From Gammaproteobacteria bacterium (GTDB lineage: Bacteria > Pseudomonadota > Gammaproteobacteria > Legionellales > Legionellaceae): DNA of 34,131 nucleotides. Positions 25,485-33,518 of this stretch are shown here, piece after piece (the first letter of the stretch is position 1; every line of letters begins with the position of its first letter). The notes below the pieces were generated by a model. It saw nothing but the letters and a program-made list of their open reading frames with translations, was not told where the DNA came from and made no database searches. The stretch covers positions 1 through 34,131 of the forward strand of contig JABDAB010000016.1 in the NCBI GenBank assembly GCA_013289415.1, in the 5' to 3' direction. Made by a program: the position numbers and the translations under genes.

Positions 25485-26246
25485 TTAAAATAAGCTGACT
25501 ATATCGGCGATAATGTGGGCTCCAGCATGAGCGATAATAGCGGATTCTAAACCAAAGCGTTGGTAAAGAAAACCAAATACGATACCCCCAAACGCATTGC
25601 CCGTGATTACATAAGCAATGATGTTGGGTGTTAAATAACCGGCTAAATTGAGTGCGGCCGGCAGATGGCCTATGGCGAAAAATAAAGAGCTACCTATGAT
25701 CGCAATCCATATTAACATCGATGATGGGCTCTGTTGATTATGCTGGATGAACCGCCAAAGCAGCCATAATAATAGGGTCATTATCCCCCAACGCAGTAGG
25801 ATTTCTTCTGTAATGCCCCCATAGAACACTTCTGTTATGACCTTTAGCCAAGGATTTAAATTTGTTTGCGCAGTAATAGTTAATTCATGTGGAGTGACGT
25901 AACTCATTCCAATCAGTAGCACACCAACAACAACTCCTCCAATGAGCCCAGGAACGACTTGGGGGCGAAGAACCAGCATTAAAGGTTGCCAATTAGTCAA
26001 AGCTTCCAATACAGGGGAGTGCAAACCAACCTTTGGTGCCAGTTTTACGCCTAAGAAAGCAGCCATAGCTACTAAAATGCCACTCTGTAGTAGTTGGATT
26101 AAAGAAAAAACCAAAAATGACACAGGCAGCTGATGTCCTGCAAACATCGATGGTAATAACAATATCAGTGGTACAACGCCAAACATTCCAAATAGCCATA
26201 TGACAACGGCTAACCGAAGATTATATTTTCCAGAAGTAGCGTTCAT
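25485..26246 (-). CDS. CPBP-family intramembrane protease (CAAX/Abi type)
   Basis: 253 residues from the ATG at 26246, six bases after AGAGGA. A TTG five codons upstream overlaps that ribosome site. Six to eight hydrophobic segments cover the protein. The family motifs are present: GGITEEILLRWG (E147, E148, R152), FFAIGHLPAAL (H194) and the late His motif IIAHAGAHIIAD (H240/H244). Glutamate-based intramembrane peptidases of this group process prenylated or bacteriocin-related peptides or act in signalling. The substrate here cannot be guessed. It lies inside the segment bounded by the IS21-like ends, on the same strand as the cyclophilin gene, 97 bases upstream of it. Confidence 0.85.
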   Translation of the reverse strand: MNATSGKYNLRLAVVIWLFGMFGVVPLILLLPSMFAGHQLPVSFLVFSLIQLLQSGILVAMAAFLGVKLAPKVGLHSPVLEALTNWQPLMLVLRPQVVPGLIGGVVVGVLLIGMSYVTPHELTITAQTNLNPWLKVITEVFYGGITEEILLRWGIMTLLLWLLWRFIQHNQQSPSSMLIWIAIIGSSLFFAIGHLPAALNLAGYLTPNIIAYVITGNAFGGIVFGFLYQRFGLESAIIAHAGAHIIADIVSLF

Positions 26247-26690
26247 GATATTCCTCTTCAATTTCTTGGTATATTTGTGATTGTAACTAATTAATGATTA
26301 GTCTCGATGTTTTTTATGTTTAAAAACCAAATCGCATTTGTTTGGGAGCAGGCAGGATTATTTGCTGTGTTTGAGCGCTGATGATAGTGTTTTGTTGCTC
26401 GATGTACAAATGTATGTAAGCGATTTTTTTGCTCTTAATTTACTCTAAAAATCATCCGTTAAATTATAATGTCGATTCAATATTATAATTATACAGACCA
26501 TGACAATATTAGAAAGTATAAGGTTGATACAAAACATACAACCAATAACGGTCGTTATCCAATATACAAAAAAACCGATGTAGTTGTGTAATTAATGCCC
26601 GATTTCAAAGCCAATGTCAGCACGTCGCTAAAAACGGGCACTTTGACAATCTGCAACTCAACAAGAAAAATTACTTAAAAACGAACGTTT
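26247..26690. other. AT-rich non-coding region with repeat traces
   Basis: No gene seen. At 26639-26654, CACTTTGACAATCTGC is the exact inverse of 17447-17462. Around it, CAATGTCAGCA (26613) resembles TCAATGTCAGCA near 17438. These look like worn mobile-element ends lying just before the GST scrap. Confidence 0.4.
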
Positions 26691-27032
26691 TTGCGATTGG
26701 CTTGGTGTGATTTAAGCAGCGCAGCAACATGGGTGGCCCCTGTTACCAGTCGAGATAACCCGCGCTTGCATTCAGAAAAAAACGATCTTGAATATTATAG
26801 AGATAACGCTAAAGTTTATCTTCATCAATTAAACTCACTATTAATGCAGAACCGTTATCTTTTAGCCGATCATATTAGTTTTGCTGATGTTGCAATCTTT
26901 CCATTTATAAGACAATTCTATATGGTTGATCAAAAGTGGTTCGAACAAAGTGATTATAAACATCTTCAATCTTGGTTGGACTTTTTTTTGAATTCCGAGC
27001 TTTTTCTTCTTGTTATGAAAAAAGTCGCATAG
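26691..27032 (+). pseudogene. C-terminal fragment of a glutathione S-transferase gene
   Basis: From about residue 24 the translation follows the C-terminal helical domain of YfcG-like or plasmid GSTs: SEKNDLEYYRDNAKVYLHQL, then LLADHISFADVAIFPFIRQF, then a Trp-rich helix and the end FLLVMKKVA. The N-terminal thioredoxin domain that binds glutathione is missing. The first 20 or so residues of the frame are unrelated junction sequence. It lies 120 bases inside the right transposon-like end and is a decayed remnant of a former GST gene, distinct from the intact one at 28911. Confidence 0.75.
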
Positions 27033-27152
27033 GCCTGCTGATCTTGCTATTATTTTGTTCTCGTCCCTAAAAATCAAACACCTTGCCAAGCGACTATTTT
27101 CACTGGGCATTGAATGAATTGATTACTAGCCAGCAAGTCTTTATTAATAATT

Positions 27153-27203
27153 GGTCGGCAAAATAATGAGGCTAATCTCGGCAATTTAATTTGGCCGGTT
27201 ACA
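27153..27203 (-). repeat. IS21-style transposon end, right copy
   Basis: Inverted partner of 19707-19757. Five mismatches in 51, all in the inner half. It ends GGCCGGTTACA at 27203, so the bounded segment is 7,497 bases. Only 30 bases separate it from the next gene start, so transcription of that gene may begin in or near this end. Confidence 0.8.
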
Positions 27204-27232
27204 ATCAAGGCCGGTGGCCCAAAGAGGTTAAT

Positions 27233-27475
27233 ATGTTAAATTATCATAAGAAACTCACTATTAGAATGATAGAGCAGCAAATGAAGGAGCTAGATAAAAG
27301 AAAAGCCAGCGATGCTGATATATTAAAAATACTCAGCGATTTTGTACCTGACGTGAAATATATTCTAGCCGGCGGTGGAGTCAAAGAAATTAAGATGTGC
27401 TTAAAAGAAAACCCTTTCTTTTCTTACTTCGTAAGCCTGGTACAAGGTAAAAAAACAAGATCCGTTAAATTGTAG
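27233..27475 (+). CDS. Small hypothetical protein
   Basis: 80 residues from the ATG at 27233, six bases after AGAGG. A longer in-frame TTG start lies inside the transposon end and is not credible. Helical, basic at both ends (LTIRMIEQQMKELDKRKASD, GKKTRSVKL), with a Gly-rich turn YILAGGGVKEI. I do not recognise the family. Signs that it is real are the good ribosome site and the even codon use. It may be a small regulator, but nothing supports a function. Confidence 0.5.
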   Translation: MLNYHKKLTIRMIEQQMKELDKRKASDADILKILSDFVPDVKYILAGGGVKEIKMCLKENPFFSYFVSLVQGKKTRSVKL

Positions 27476-27610
27476 GGTACAACACCCCGTTTCTGTAATA
27501 ACAAGCTGGGGCCTATCAAACAAGAATCACTGTTCACGTTCTTCAGTATGAGTAGGTGTTCACGATGGGCAAGAATAGCCACTAGACCCTAATAGAAAGG
27601 AAAATAACTC

Positions 27611-28177
27611 ATGGCCATCAAATCAACCATCATCAAAGTCAATCTGCAAATTGCGGACATGGAACGCCACTATTACCAGGATCATGCGTTGACCATTGCG
27701 CAGCATCCTTCGGAAACGGATGAGCGCATGATGATGCGCCTGCTGGCCTTTTGCTTGCACGCCCATGAATACCTAGAGTTCGGCCAGGGGATGACCGACG
27801 ATGACGAGGCTGATTTATGGCAGAAGGATTTAACCAGCGCGATTGAGTTATGGATAGACGTTGGCATGCCTGACGAAAAATTAATCCGCAAAGCGTGCGG
27901 GCGCGCCAATCAGGTAATTGTCTATTGCTATGGCGGGCGAGTCGTTGAAATGTGGTTCGCACAAAACAGTGTTCAGTTTGAACGGCTTAAAAATCTGACT
28001 GTGATCAGCCTGCCTTTGGAAAGCACGCGCGCCATCGCCAAAATGGCGCAGCGCAACATGAAACTTCATTGCACCATACAGGATGGTCAGGTGTGGCTTG
28101 GTAATGGCGATGAAAGCGTGATGATAGAGCTGGTGACGCTGAAAGCGCCGCCTGTGTGCATGTCTGTAGCGAATTAG
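27611..28177 (+). CDS. yaeQ: YaeQ family protein
   Basis: 188 residues, the usual YaeQ length, with AAAGGA before the ATG. Family stretches are MAIKSTIIKVNLQIADMERH, HPSETDERMMMRLLAFC, DLWQKDLTSAIELWIDVG and CGRANQVIVYCYGG. YaeQ has a compact PD-(D/E)xK-nuclease-like fold. A role in transcription or haemolysin expression has been discussed for E. coli, but its biochemistry is unsettled. The gene is visibly more GC-rich than its neighbours, which fits a stable housekeeping gene or one from a different source. Single gene with its own leader. Confidence 0.9.
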   Translation: MAIKSTIIKVNLQIADMERHYYQDHALTIAQHPSETDERMMMRLLAFCLHAHEYLEFGQGMTDDDEADLWQKDLTSAIELWIDVGMPDEKLIRKACGRANQVIVYCYGGRVVEMWFAQNSVQFERLKNLTVISLPLESTRAIAKMAQRNMKLHCTIQDGQVWLGNGDESVMIELVTLKAPPVCMSVAN

Positions 28178-28286
28178 AGAACCGTTATTTCTCATCCACC
28201 GCCCTTTAATGAGTTAATGGGCTTTTGAAAATGAGCCGACATTTTAATACAAGCCAACCCTGATGCAGAAATGGATTGTTGTTAAT

Positions 28287-28437
28287 AATTTTTCTGTCTT
28301 ATCAAATGGTGGTTTTTTGATACGGATGGTGATCCGCATGGAGGGCTCTGTTTTGGTATTTTCGAAGAAAAGGGGATCGGTATTGATAAAGTGGTGCAAG
28401 CAGTAGAATTTGATCAATTACCTGCGCCAGGATCTTA
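28287..28437 (+). other. Possible unidentified coding remnant
   Basis: One frame without stops reads WWFFDTDGDPHGGLCFGIF, then EEKGIGIDKVVQAVEFDQL, and runs into the end of the convergent glyoxalase gene. Composition looks protein-like, but there is no start or ribosome site and I cannot name a family. It may be the scrap of a lost gene. Confidence 0.25.
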
Positions 28438-28875
28438 CCAATGCCCAATATTTTCTGCTGATATCCATGGCTCTTGCTTTGGCAGAGCCTCACCTTTTTG
28501 TAACAACTCAATAGAGATTTGATCGGGCGAACGAATAAAGGCCATATGACCATCACGAGGGGGGCGATTAATCACGATACCAGCATCTTGTAATCGTTGA
28601 CAGGTTTCGTAGATGTTGTCGACAGCATAGGCCAAATGCCCAAAATGACGTCCTTCCAGATAAGGCTGTGGATCCCAATTATATGTTAGTTCAAGCATGG
28701 GAGCCTGTGTTGTTTTCACGTGTTTCAGATCGTCAGGGGCGGCTAAAAATATTAACGTGAATCGGCCTTGTTCATGCTCCGCACGTTTTACTTCGATTAA
28801 TCCCAGTTTATTACAATAAAAATCAAGGGAGTCATCCAAGTTTGATACCCTGACCATTGTGTGTAGAAAGTTCAT
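28435..28875 (-). CDS. gloA: Glyoxalase I (lactoylglutathione lyase)
   Basis: 146 residues from the ATG at 28875, eight bases after GGAGA. An ATG at 28890 lies upstream of that site. All four metal ligands of the VOC glyoxalase fold are visible: H5 (FLHTMVRV), E62 (LELTYNW), H80 (GHLAYAV) and E123 (SIELLQ). It converts the hemithioacetal of methylglyoxal and glutathione to S-lactoylglutathione in the cytosol. The GST gene ends 35 bases upstream on the same strand, so both glutathione enzymes are probably one operon for detoxifying electrophiles. Confidence 0.85.
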   Translation of the reverse strand: MNFLHTMVRVSNLDDSLDFYCNKLGLIEVKRAEHEQGRFTLIFLAAPDDLKHVKTTQAPMLELTYNWDPQPYLEGRHFGHLAYAVDNIYETCQRLQDAGIVINRPPRDGHMAFIRSPDQISIELLQKGEALPKQEPWISAENIGHW

Positions 28876-28910
28876 CAAGATTATCTCCATTAATTCATTA
28901 ACATCGCCTG

Positions 28911-29510
28911 TTATTCCTGTTTCAACGATTGTTTAATCGACGGCCGGCCACTGAGTTCAGTAAAATATCGTGACAGGTTGCTCAATTCTTTTAAATCCAG
29001 TTTAAAATACGCAGTCCACCGCAGCATCACAAATAGATATGCATCAGGAAGGGTAAAGTGATCTCCTGACAAATATGTGCGGTGCTGAAGGTGGTTGTTA
29101 ACATAGTTCAGTTTGGATTTGATCAATGGAATAAAGATATTATTTTTCATGTCGTCGGTAATTGCTGGATTGAATAAAATGCCAATTCCTTTATGTAGTT
29201 CTGTCGAGATGTAATTGAGCCATTCCAGTACACGGTAGCGGTTGAAATCTGTTATCGGAGGCAGCAATTGTATTGCTTTTGATTCATCGGCCAAATACTG
29301 CAAAATAATGGCGTTTTCAGTAAGCACCTCACCGTTGTTTAATTGTAATGCGGGAACAGCACCTTTGGAATTGATGGCTAAATAATCCGCGCCTGTTTCG
29401 GTTGTTTTTGTTTTTAAATTAACCGATTCAAATTCAGCTTTAAGCCCAATCTCATTGATAATAATTCGTGCGACCAGAGAACAGGCTCCGGGTGTGTAAT
29501 ATAGTTTCAT
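28911..29510 (-). CDS. Glutathione S-transferase, beta-class-like
   Basis: 199 residues from the ATG at 29510, six bases after AAGGA. The opening MKLYYTPGACSLVARI has the Cys at position 10 that marks bacterial beta-class enzymes. The thioredoxin domain continues with KGAVPALQLNNGEVLTENAI (cis-Pro and the glutathione-binding Glu-Asn pair), followed by an all-helical C-terminal domain (FTLPDAYLFVMLRW). Conjugates glutathione to electrophiles or reduces mixed disulfides. First gene of a likely operon with glyoxalase I. No signal peptide, so it should be cytosolic. Confidence 0.85.
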   Translation of the reverse strand: MKLYYTPGACSLVARIIINEIGLKAEFESVNLKTKTTETGADYLAINSKGAVPALQLNNGEVLTENAIILQYLADESKAIQLLPPITDFNRYRVLEWLNYISTELHKGIGILFNPAITDDMKNNIFIPLIKSKLNYVNNHLQHRTYLSGDHFTLPDAYLFVMLRWTAYFKLDLKELSNLSRYFTELSGRPSIKQSLKQE

Positions 29511-29683
29511 CACAGATCCTTATGTCGAATGTTTTAAATACCATGCACCATATTAATTTCTAAAGCAACCAACTCGAATTGAAAAAATAGATCGGCGGTT
29601 CAGCATTACGGTTTGTTGTAACCAAGGGCATGTTACAATGATGAAATTGTATTGTAATCAATTAACAGGATGATCATTATTTT

Positions 29684-30145
29684 ATGAAAATTGAAATAAA
29701 CAAGGATGAGTATCGGGCGCTGCTTGATATGTTATCCATAGCCGACTGGATCATGAATGCGCATGAAACCGCAGCTGACTCGAAATCCAACGCACATGAC
29801 GCATTGAAAAAAAAGCTATTTTCTTATTCTTCGGAAATGGACGCGACAGATATCATACAGTTCTCAAAAGAGCATAATGATTACTATGAGACAAAGGATT
29901 ATGAAGAGCACATTCTCGATGTATTCGTTACCCCATATGAAGATGAGTTTTTCTGGGAAGAATTAGCATCTAGGCTTGCAGAGCGTGATTATGTTAAAAA
30001 AATCGGTGCTGCCAAATATTCAAAAATGGAGCCCATGGAGCGTATGAGTGCTGTTTATGATCTTGAAGACAGTTACCTCAATGAGTTTAGTGAGTCTGGG
30101 ATTGATTATTTGAAAATTAATCATGATGAATTGGTTAAGGGGTGA
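29684..30145 (+). CDS. Hypothetical acidic protein
   Basis: 153 residues. The ATG follows CAGGATG at about 12 bases. It is acidic and helical with a start MKIEINKDEYRALLDMLSIA, a central aromatic stretch (HNDYYETKDYEEHILDVFV) and DEFFWEELASRLAERDY. No family recognised. No signal peptide or membrane segment. A single gene, apparently with its own promoter in the gap after the GST gene. It reads like a conserved small protein, but I cannot say what it does. Confidence 0.6.
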   Translation: MKIEINKDEYRALLDMLSIADWIMNAHETAADSKSNAHDALKKKLFSYSSEMDATDIIQFSKEHNDYYETKDYEEHILDVFVTPYEDEFFWEELASRLAERDYVKKIGAAKYSKMEPMERMSAVYDLEDSYLNEFSESGIDYLKINHDELVKG

Positions 30146-30314
30146 TCTTCGCTTGGCCGACTTTATTTTGATCGCGTATTTCCTGAGCCAACATAATGCC
30201 ATCACCGCATTGTTTAGCTGGCCGCGCATAATTTTCAGGCGTTTTCGCGTTATTATGATCTGATAGGGTGCGGCAATGGCATGATGAAAACATTGCCTTA
30301 ATACCAATATTTGA

Positions 30315-30371
30315 ATTGTGTCTGCGCGCAGACACAATCTGATTTGTAATAATTATGTCTGCGTGCAGACC
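30315..30371. promoter_or_regulatory. Two operator-like dyads ahead of a small gene
   Basis: The first site (30315-30338) is a perfect 24-base palindrome centred on TGTCTGCGCGCAGACA. The second (30356-30370) is TGTCTGCGTGCAGAC, the same core with one base changed. Their centres are 37 bases apart. The second dyad overlaps the place of a -35 for the -10-like TATATT at 30383-30388, as for a repressor. The rest of 30146-30413 shows no convincing gene. Confidence 0.65.
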
Positions 30372-30413
30372 CTTTTAGAGGGTATATTATATGGATAACC
30401 CGGTATTCATACC

Positions 30414-30689
30414 ATGCAGGGCTTAGTTGACACTGATTGTGATCGCATTAAAGGCATGAACGCTGACGTATTTACACGATTAAAAGCTCAAGCCAAAATT
30501 CAAAAAGAAAGTATTGGAAAAAATGTTCCCTTGTATCAGATCTTGCCTCATGATAGTCAGAAAAAAATGGGGCTGTCACTGCCAAGTAATCTGCTAAAAA
30601 TTTGTCGTAAAATGGAAGAAGATCAGGACGAGGAGGACACCGCCATGTTGATTCGTCTTGTTAAAGTTCGGCATGGTCTTTGGACTTGA
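30414..30689 (+). CDS. Small hypothetical protein downstream of the dyads
   Basis: 91 residues if it starts at 30414. The ribosome site there is poor. GAGGG better serves an ATG at 30391 which makes only 11 codons and stops at 30424-30426, in another frame. So either a leader peptide overlaps the gene, or a frameshift has split a longer N-terminus. The protein is basic in the middle (RLKAQAKIQKESIGKN) and acidic near the end (KMEEDQDEED). No family recognised. The operator-like dyads upstream make it a candidate self-regulating gene. Confidence 0.4.
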   Translation: MQGLVDTDCDRIKGMNADVFTRLKAQAKIQKESIGKNVPLYQILPHDSQKKMGLSLPSNLLKICRKMEEDQDEEDTAMLIRLVKVRHGLWT

Positions 30690-30795
30690 ATCAAACGGTT
30701 ACTGGCGAATTCTTCTTAAGTCTGGGGAATGTCCTAACTGGGTTTATATAATCAGTTAACATTGTTTTTGGTGAGACTAGGTGCTACACTTAGAT

Positions 30796-31170
30796 ATGAA
30801 TAGAGAAGACATATTGAAACGAGCATTTAAAACCTCTTGGTTTGCCAAGGTGGCTAAAAAGGCAAGAATTAAAGACTCAGAGCTTTGCGAAGCAATTCGG
30901 CAGGTGATGGATGGTCAGGCTGTTGATTTAGGCGGTGGGGTTTTTAAAAAGCGTTTAAATGATAATAAACACCGATCTCTCATACTCGCTAAAGGGGGTT
31001 ATTATTAGATCTATGAATATATATTTGCAAAAAAAGATCGTGATAACATTGAAGATAATGAGTTGGCCGATTTTCGAAAACTTGCAAAATTATACGCAGA
31101 GTTATCCATAAATCAAATTGACCAATTGGTGAAGGAAAGGTCATTAATAGAGATATGCCATGAACAGTAA
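30796..31170 (+). pseudogene. RelE/HigB-like toxin gene broken by an in-frame stop
   Basis: The frame reads FKTSWFAKVAKKARIKDSEL, then an acidic Ala stretch and AVDLGGGVFKKRL, the pattern of the RelE-type toxins of PF06296. It then stops at TAG (31006-31008). The same frame continues directly as IYEYIFAKKDRDNIEDNELA and the remaining helix to TAA at 31168-31170, so only the stop codon separates two halves of a normal 120-residue toxin. The TAA overlaps the ATG of the antitoxin gene (31160), as is usual for this type with the toxin first. A GTG at 30781 is an alternative start. The broken toxin lacks its last strand and helix and should be inactive. Confidence 0.75.
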
Positions 31171-31483
31171 AAACAAATTTAAAAGCGATGCTTTCGAGGC
31201 TATACATTCCTCTGCATCTGCATTATTAAACATTGGTGCTATCACTAAAGAAACCATGCGAAATTTTGATGATTCCTGTCTTATTACCACACCAGATATG
31301 AATCCATCACAAATAAAAAAAATCAGAGAAAGAAACCATGTAAGTCAGCCAATTTTCGCTAGATATTTAAACACTAGCGAATCAACAATACAAAAATGGG
31401 AATCGGGTGCAAAGCATCCTAGTGGCATGGCTCTTAAATTGTTAGCAATGGTGCAAAAATATGGTTTGCAGATTCTTGCTTAA
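31160..31483 (+). CDS. HigA/XRE-type antitoxin
   Basis: 107 residues. Residues 50-105 form a Cro/C1-type helix-turn-helix: PSQIKKIRERNHVSQPIFAR, then LNTSESTIQKWESGAKHPSG and a final helix. The N-terminal 45 residues are the toxin-binding side in the typical order for antitoxins that follow a PF06296 toxin. It should bind operator DNA in its own promoter and repress the pair. Translation starts inside the end of the toxin frame, 11 bases overlapping. It remains intact although the toxin is not. Confidence 0.8.
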   Translation: MNSKNKFKSDAFEAIHSSASALLNIGAITKETMRNFDDSCLITTPDMNPSQIKKIRERNHVSQPIFARYLNTSESTIQKWESGAKHPSGMALKLLAMVQKYGLQILA

Positions 31484-31648
31484 ACAGTTCGCGGAGCTCC
31501 TAATAGTCGGCATAATAATGTGGCTGTTTACAATAGAATATTAAAAAATTGTTCTAAGCAAGCAGAAATCATGAGCTAGCGCAAAAAAACATGCTTAGAG
31601 TAGATCAGAAGCAGCTTACATTTGAATCAGGCTCAGTTTGAATTTATG

Positions 31649-32977
31649 TCAGCTGCTCCCATTGAGATTAGGTGATGAATTATTCGGGATTGGGTCTTTA
31701 ATATCTTCTATTTTTGATTTAAATATACTCACAATAGAGGGTTTGATTAGATCGCCCATGTTTTGATCGCTAGTTAAATGGACAGACTCTTTCCCTAACT
31801 CCCAACGCTCATTAATATGAAAATTTCTGATTTCTTGTTCCGAACAAATTTGGCCTGTTTTATCATAATAGGGTAAATATGTTTTCAATTGTTCTCTAAA
31901 TATTTCTACCAATTGGTCGCGCGCAGATGTATCAGGATCGTTTGCTATCTCACGAGATAAAGCAGTAATTTTTTCAGCCATGGTAGGTTCATTTAATAGG
32001 TTAACGATGCCATAGACGAAATTCAAACCATAAAGAACACAATTAAAATCATCTAAATGCGTTTGTAACTGATGTGAAACATCAATAAATGGCTGCTTTG
32101 GTATGCTTCTACCCATAACCCAATTGCCGCCAACTTGATAAATGGCTTCTATGTCTTGGCGTGCTCTTAATGCTTCAAATTCTGGTGAATATAGCTCACT
32201 AGTTCCATAATTAAAAGCCAAGGCAGCGTTTAATGGCTCATTGATTAGTATCCGCTTTTCTTTATCTGACGGTTGAAAATTTTGAATTTCTGGAAATGCT
32301 CTTTCAGCAAATTTTCTTACAAACTGTTGAGAAATATGATTCTCCATAATAAATCGTTCGTGGGAATATTTAAAATAATCTGGACTGTTTTGGGAGTTTA
32401 AGAATAAACTGACTAATATTTTTTTAGTTTCTGGTTCAATAACCGAGAATATTATAGTAGCATGATGATCCTTCCAATTAGGTGAGATAATAAATCGTGG
32501 CGCTTCTTCATCTTTTTCTAATGACATTAAATCAGTAAATAATGTGTTTCTAATTGTATAGATATCCTGCGGAGAATGGATTTTTAAACCTAGTACCATG
32601 GATTCTAGCTGCTGGTATAAATTATCAAACAATATATGTCCTACTGTTCCATTGGAGTAAAACTTTGGTGTTGCAATGTCATTATTGCGGTAAAGGACCA
32701 CATCCGGTAGATATTGATAAACTTTAAGCTCATAATGATCAGAATTATCGTGATCAGCTTTCGTTTTAGAATCAAACAAATGCGGATGGTTTTCCACGAA
32801 TGTAACATGAGGTCTTGCCAAATAAGCATTAATAACTGGATGGTTAAAAAATTCCTGTACAAGATTAGGATGTAATTTTTTATTCAATAGTTTTTTCAAT
32901 TTTCCGTGATGTTTTTGTTTGAACTCTCGAACTGCAACAACAAAATCGGCTCGGCTCACCTCAGTTTTTGCTTTCAT
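31649..32977 (-). CDS. Unrecognised large protein, possible cysteine-protease-like effector
   Basis: 442 residues, no signal peptide or membrane segment. I do not recognise a family with certainty. Two spots resemble the CE clan of cysteine proteases (Ulp1/YopJ type). They are WKDHHATIIFSVIEP (H171/H172 followed by a strand) and FNCVLYGLNFVYGI with C313, with Q303 shortly before. The acid residue expected after the His strand is unclear (SLFLNSQ has Asn). The His-Cys distance of about 141 is longer than in Ulp1. The C-terminus is Ser/Asn-rich (NNSSPNLNGSS). The gene stands alone between two toxin-antitoxin loci. An effector role is a guess from the neighbourhood. A structural or immunity function is equally possible. 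Confidence 0.5.
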   Translation of the reverse strand: MKAKTEVSRADFVVAVREFKQKHHGKLKKLLNKKLHPNLVQEFFNHPVINAYLARPHVTFVENHPHLFDSKTKADHDNSDHYELKVYQYLPDVVLYRNNDIATPKFYSNGTVGHILFDNLYQQLESMVLGLKIHSPQDIYTIRNTLFTDLMSLEKDEEAPRFIISPNWKDHHATIIFSVIEPETKKILVSLFLNSQNSPDYFKYSHERFIMENHISQQFVRKFAERAFPEIQNFQPSDKEKRILINEPLNAALAFNYGTSELYSPEFEALRARQDIEAIYQVGGNWVMGRSIPKQPFIDVSHQLQTHLDDFNCVLYGLNFVYGIVNLLNEPTMAEKITALSREIANDPDTSARDQLVEIFREQLKTYLPYYDKTGQICSEQEIRNFHINERWELGKESVHLTSDQNMGDLIKPSIVSIFKSKIEDIKDPIPNNSSPNLNGSS

Positions 32978-33518
32978 AATTTATACCAAAAACACTGAAC
33001 ATATGTGTTATATAGTACACGGCATGGTGACTGTCAATTAAACAATATGCGGACAACATTCAACAACTTGCTTTCTAGTATCCTCAAAAGAATGTTAATG
33101 AGGTCAAATGTAGATGTTTTTATGATGGTGGGAACATGGCCCGCCTCAGTTCAGAGTTTATAAAATAAGTTACCATGGCTTTTAGTGTCTTAACCCGGTT
33201 TTCCGTTCCATTACTCCCATAACCCCAGCTTGAGTCTGTCGCATAATGGTTCAAATATATAGATATGAATTTGTTTTATAAAAATTGTCTATAACCCATA
33301 TGTGGAAAGGGTTATAGGCCATTTTAAGAATGAAAAGTCCTATTTACGCACGTATACTGACTGCCCCCGTAGTAGGAGCCGTAAAGGTGACCAGTGATCA
33401 AGTTTTAACCGCTGGGAACACTGACGGGGGCTGTGCGTAGAACCCCAATATAGCGCCAATGTGTTGCAAAAATCAGGTGTAAAAGTGTTTTGTTTTGCGA
33501 TGAGATTTGCAAAATTGA
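32978..33518. other. 541-base non-coding region
   Basis: No gene seen on either strand. The first 280 bases are plain AT-rich sequence with promoter-like stretches for the minus-strand gene ending its upstream side at 32977. The remainder holds the two repeat ends of copy C. Confidence 0.6.
33279..33446 (+). repeat. Dispersed repeat ends, copy C (right-type and left-type end face to face)
   Basis: 33279-33370 aligns with copy B and ends CTGACTGCCCCCGT. After 53 unrelated bases, 33424-33446 (ACGGGGGCTGTGCGTAGAACC and following) matches copy A. The two ends are inverted relative to each other at GCCCCCGT/ACGGGGGC. Either two element copies were lost by deletion here, or the 168 bases are a tiny non-autonomous unit. 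Confidence 0.6.

Noticed and set aside
27639..28195. Several minus-strand frames over yaeQ
   Set aside because: They are shadows of a GC-richer gene. The plus-strand protein matches YaeQ in full.
30135..30335. 66-residue minus-strand frame
   Set aside because: Starts inside the palindrome with no ribosome site, overlaps the end of the 29684 gene, and resembles no family.
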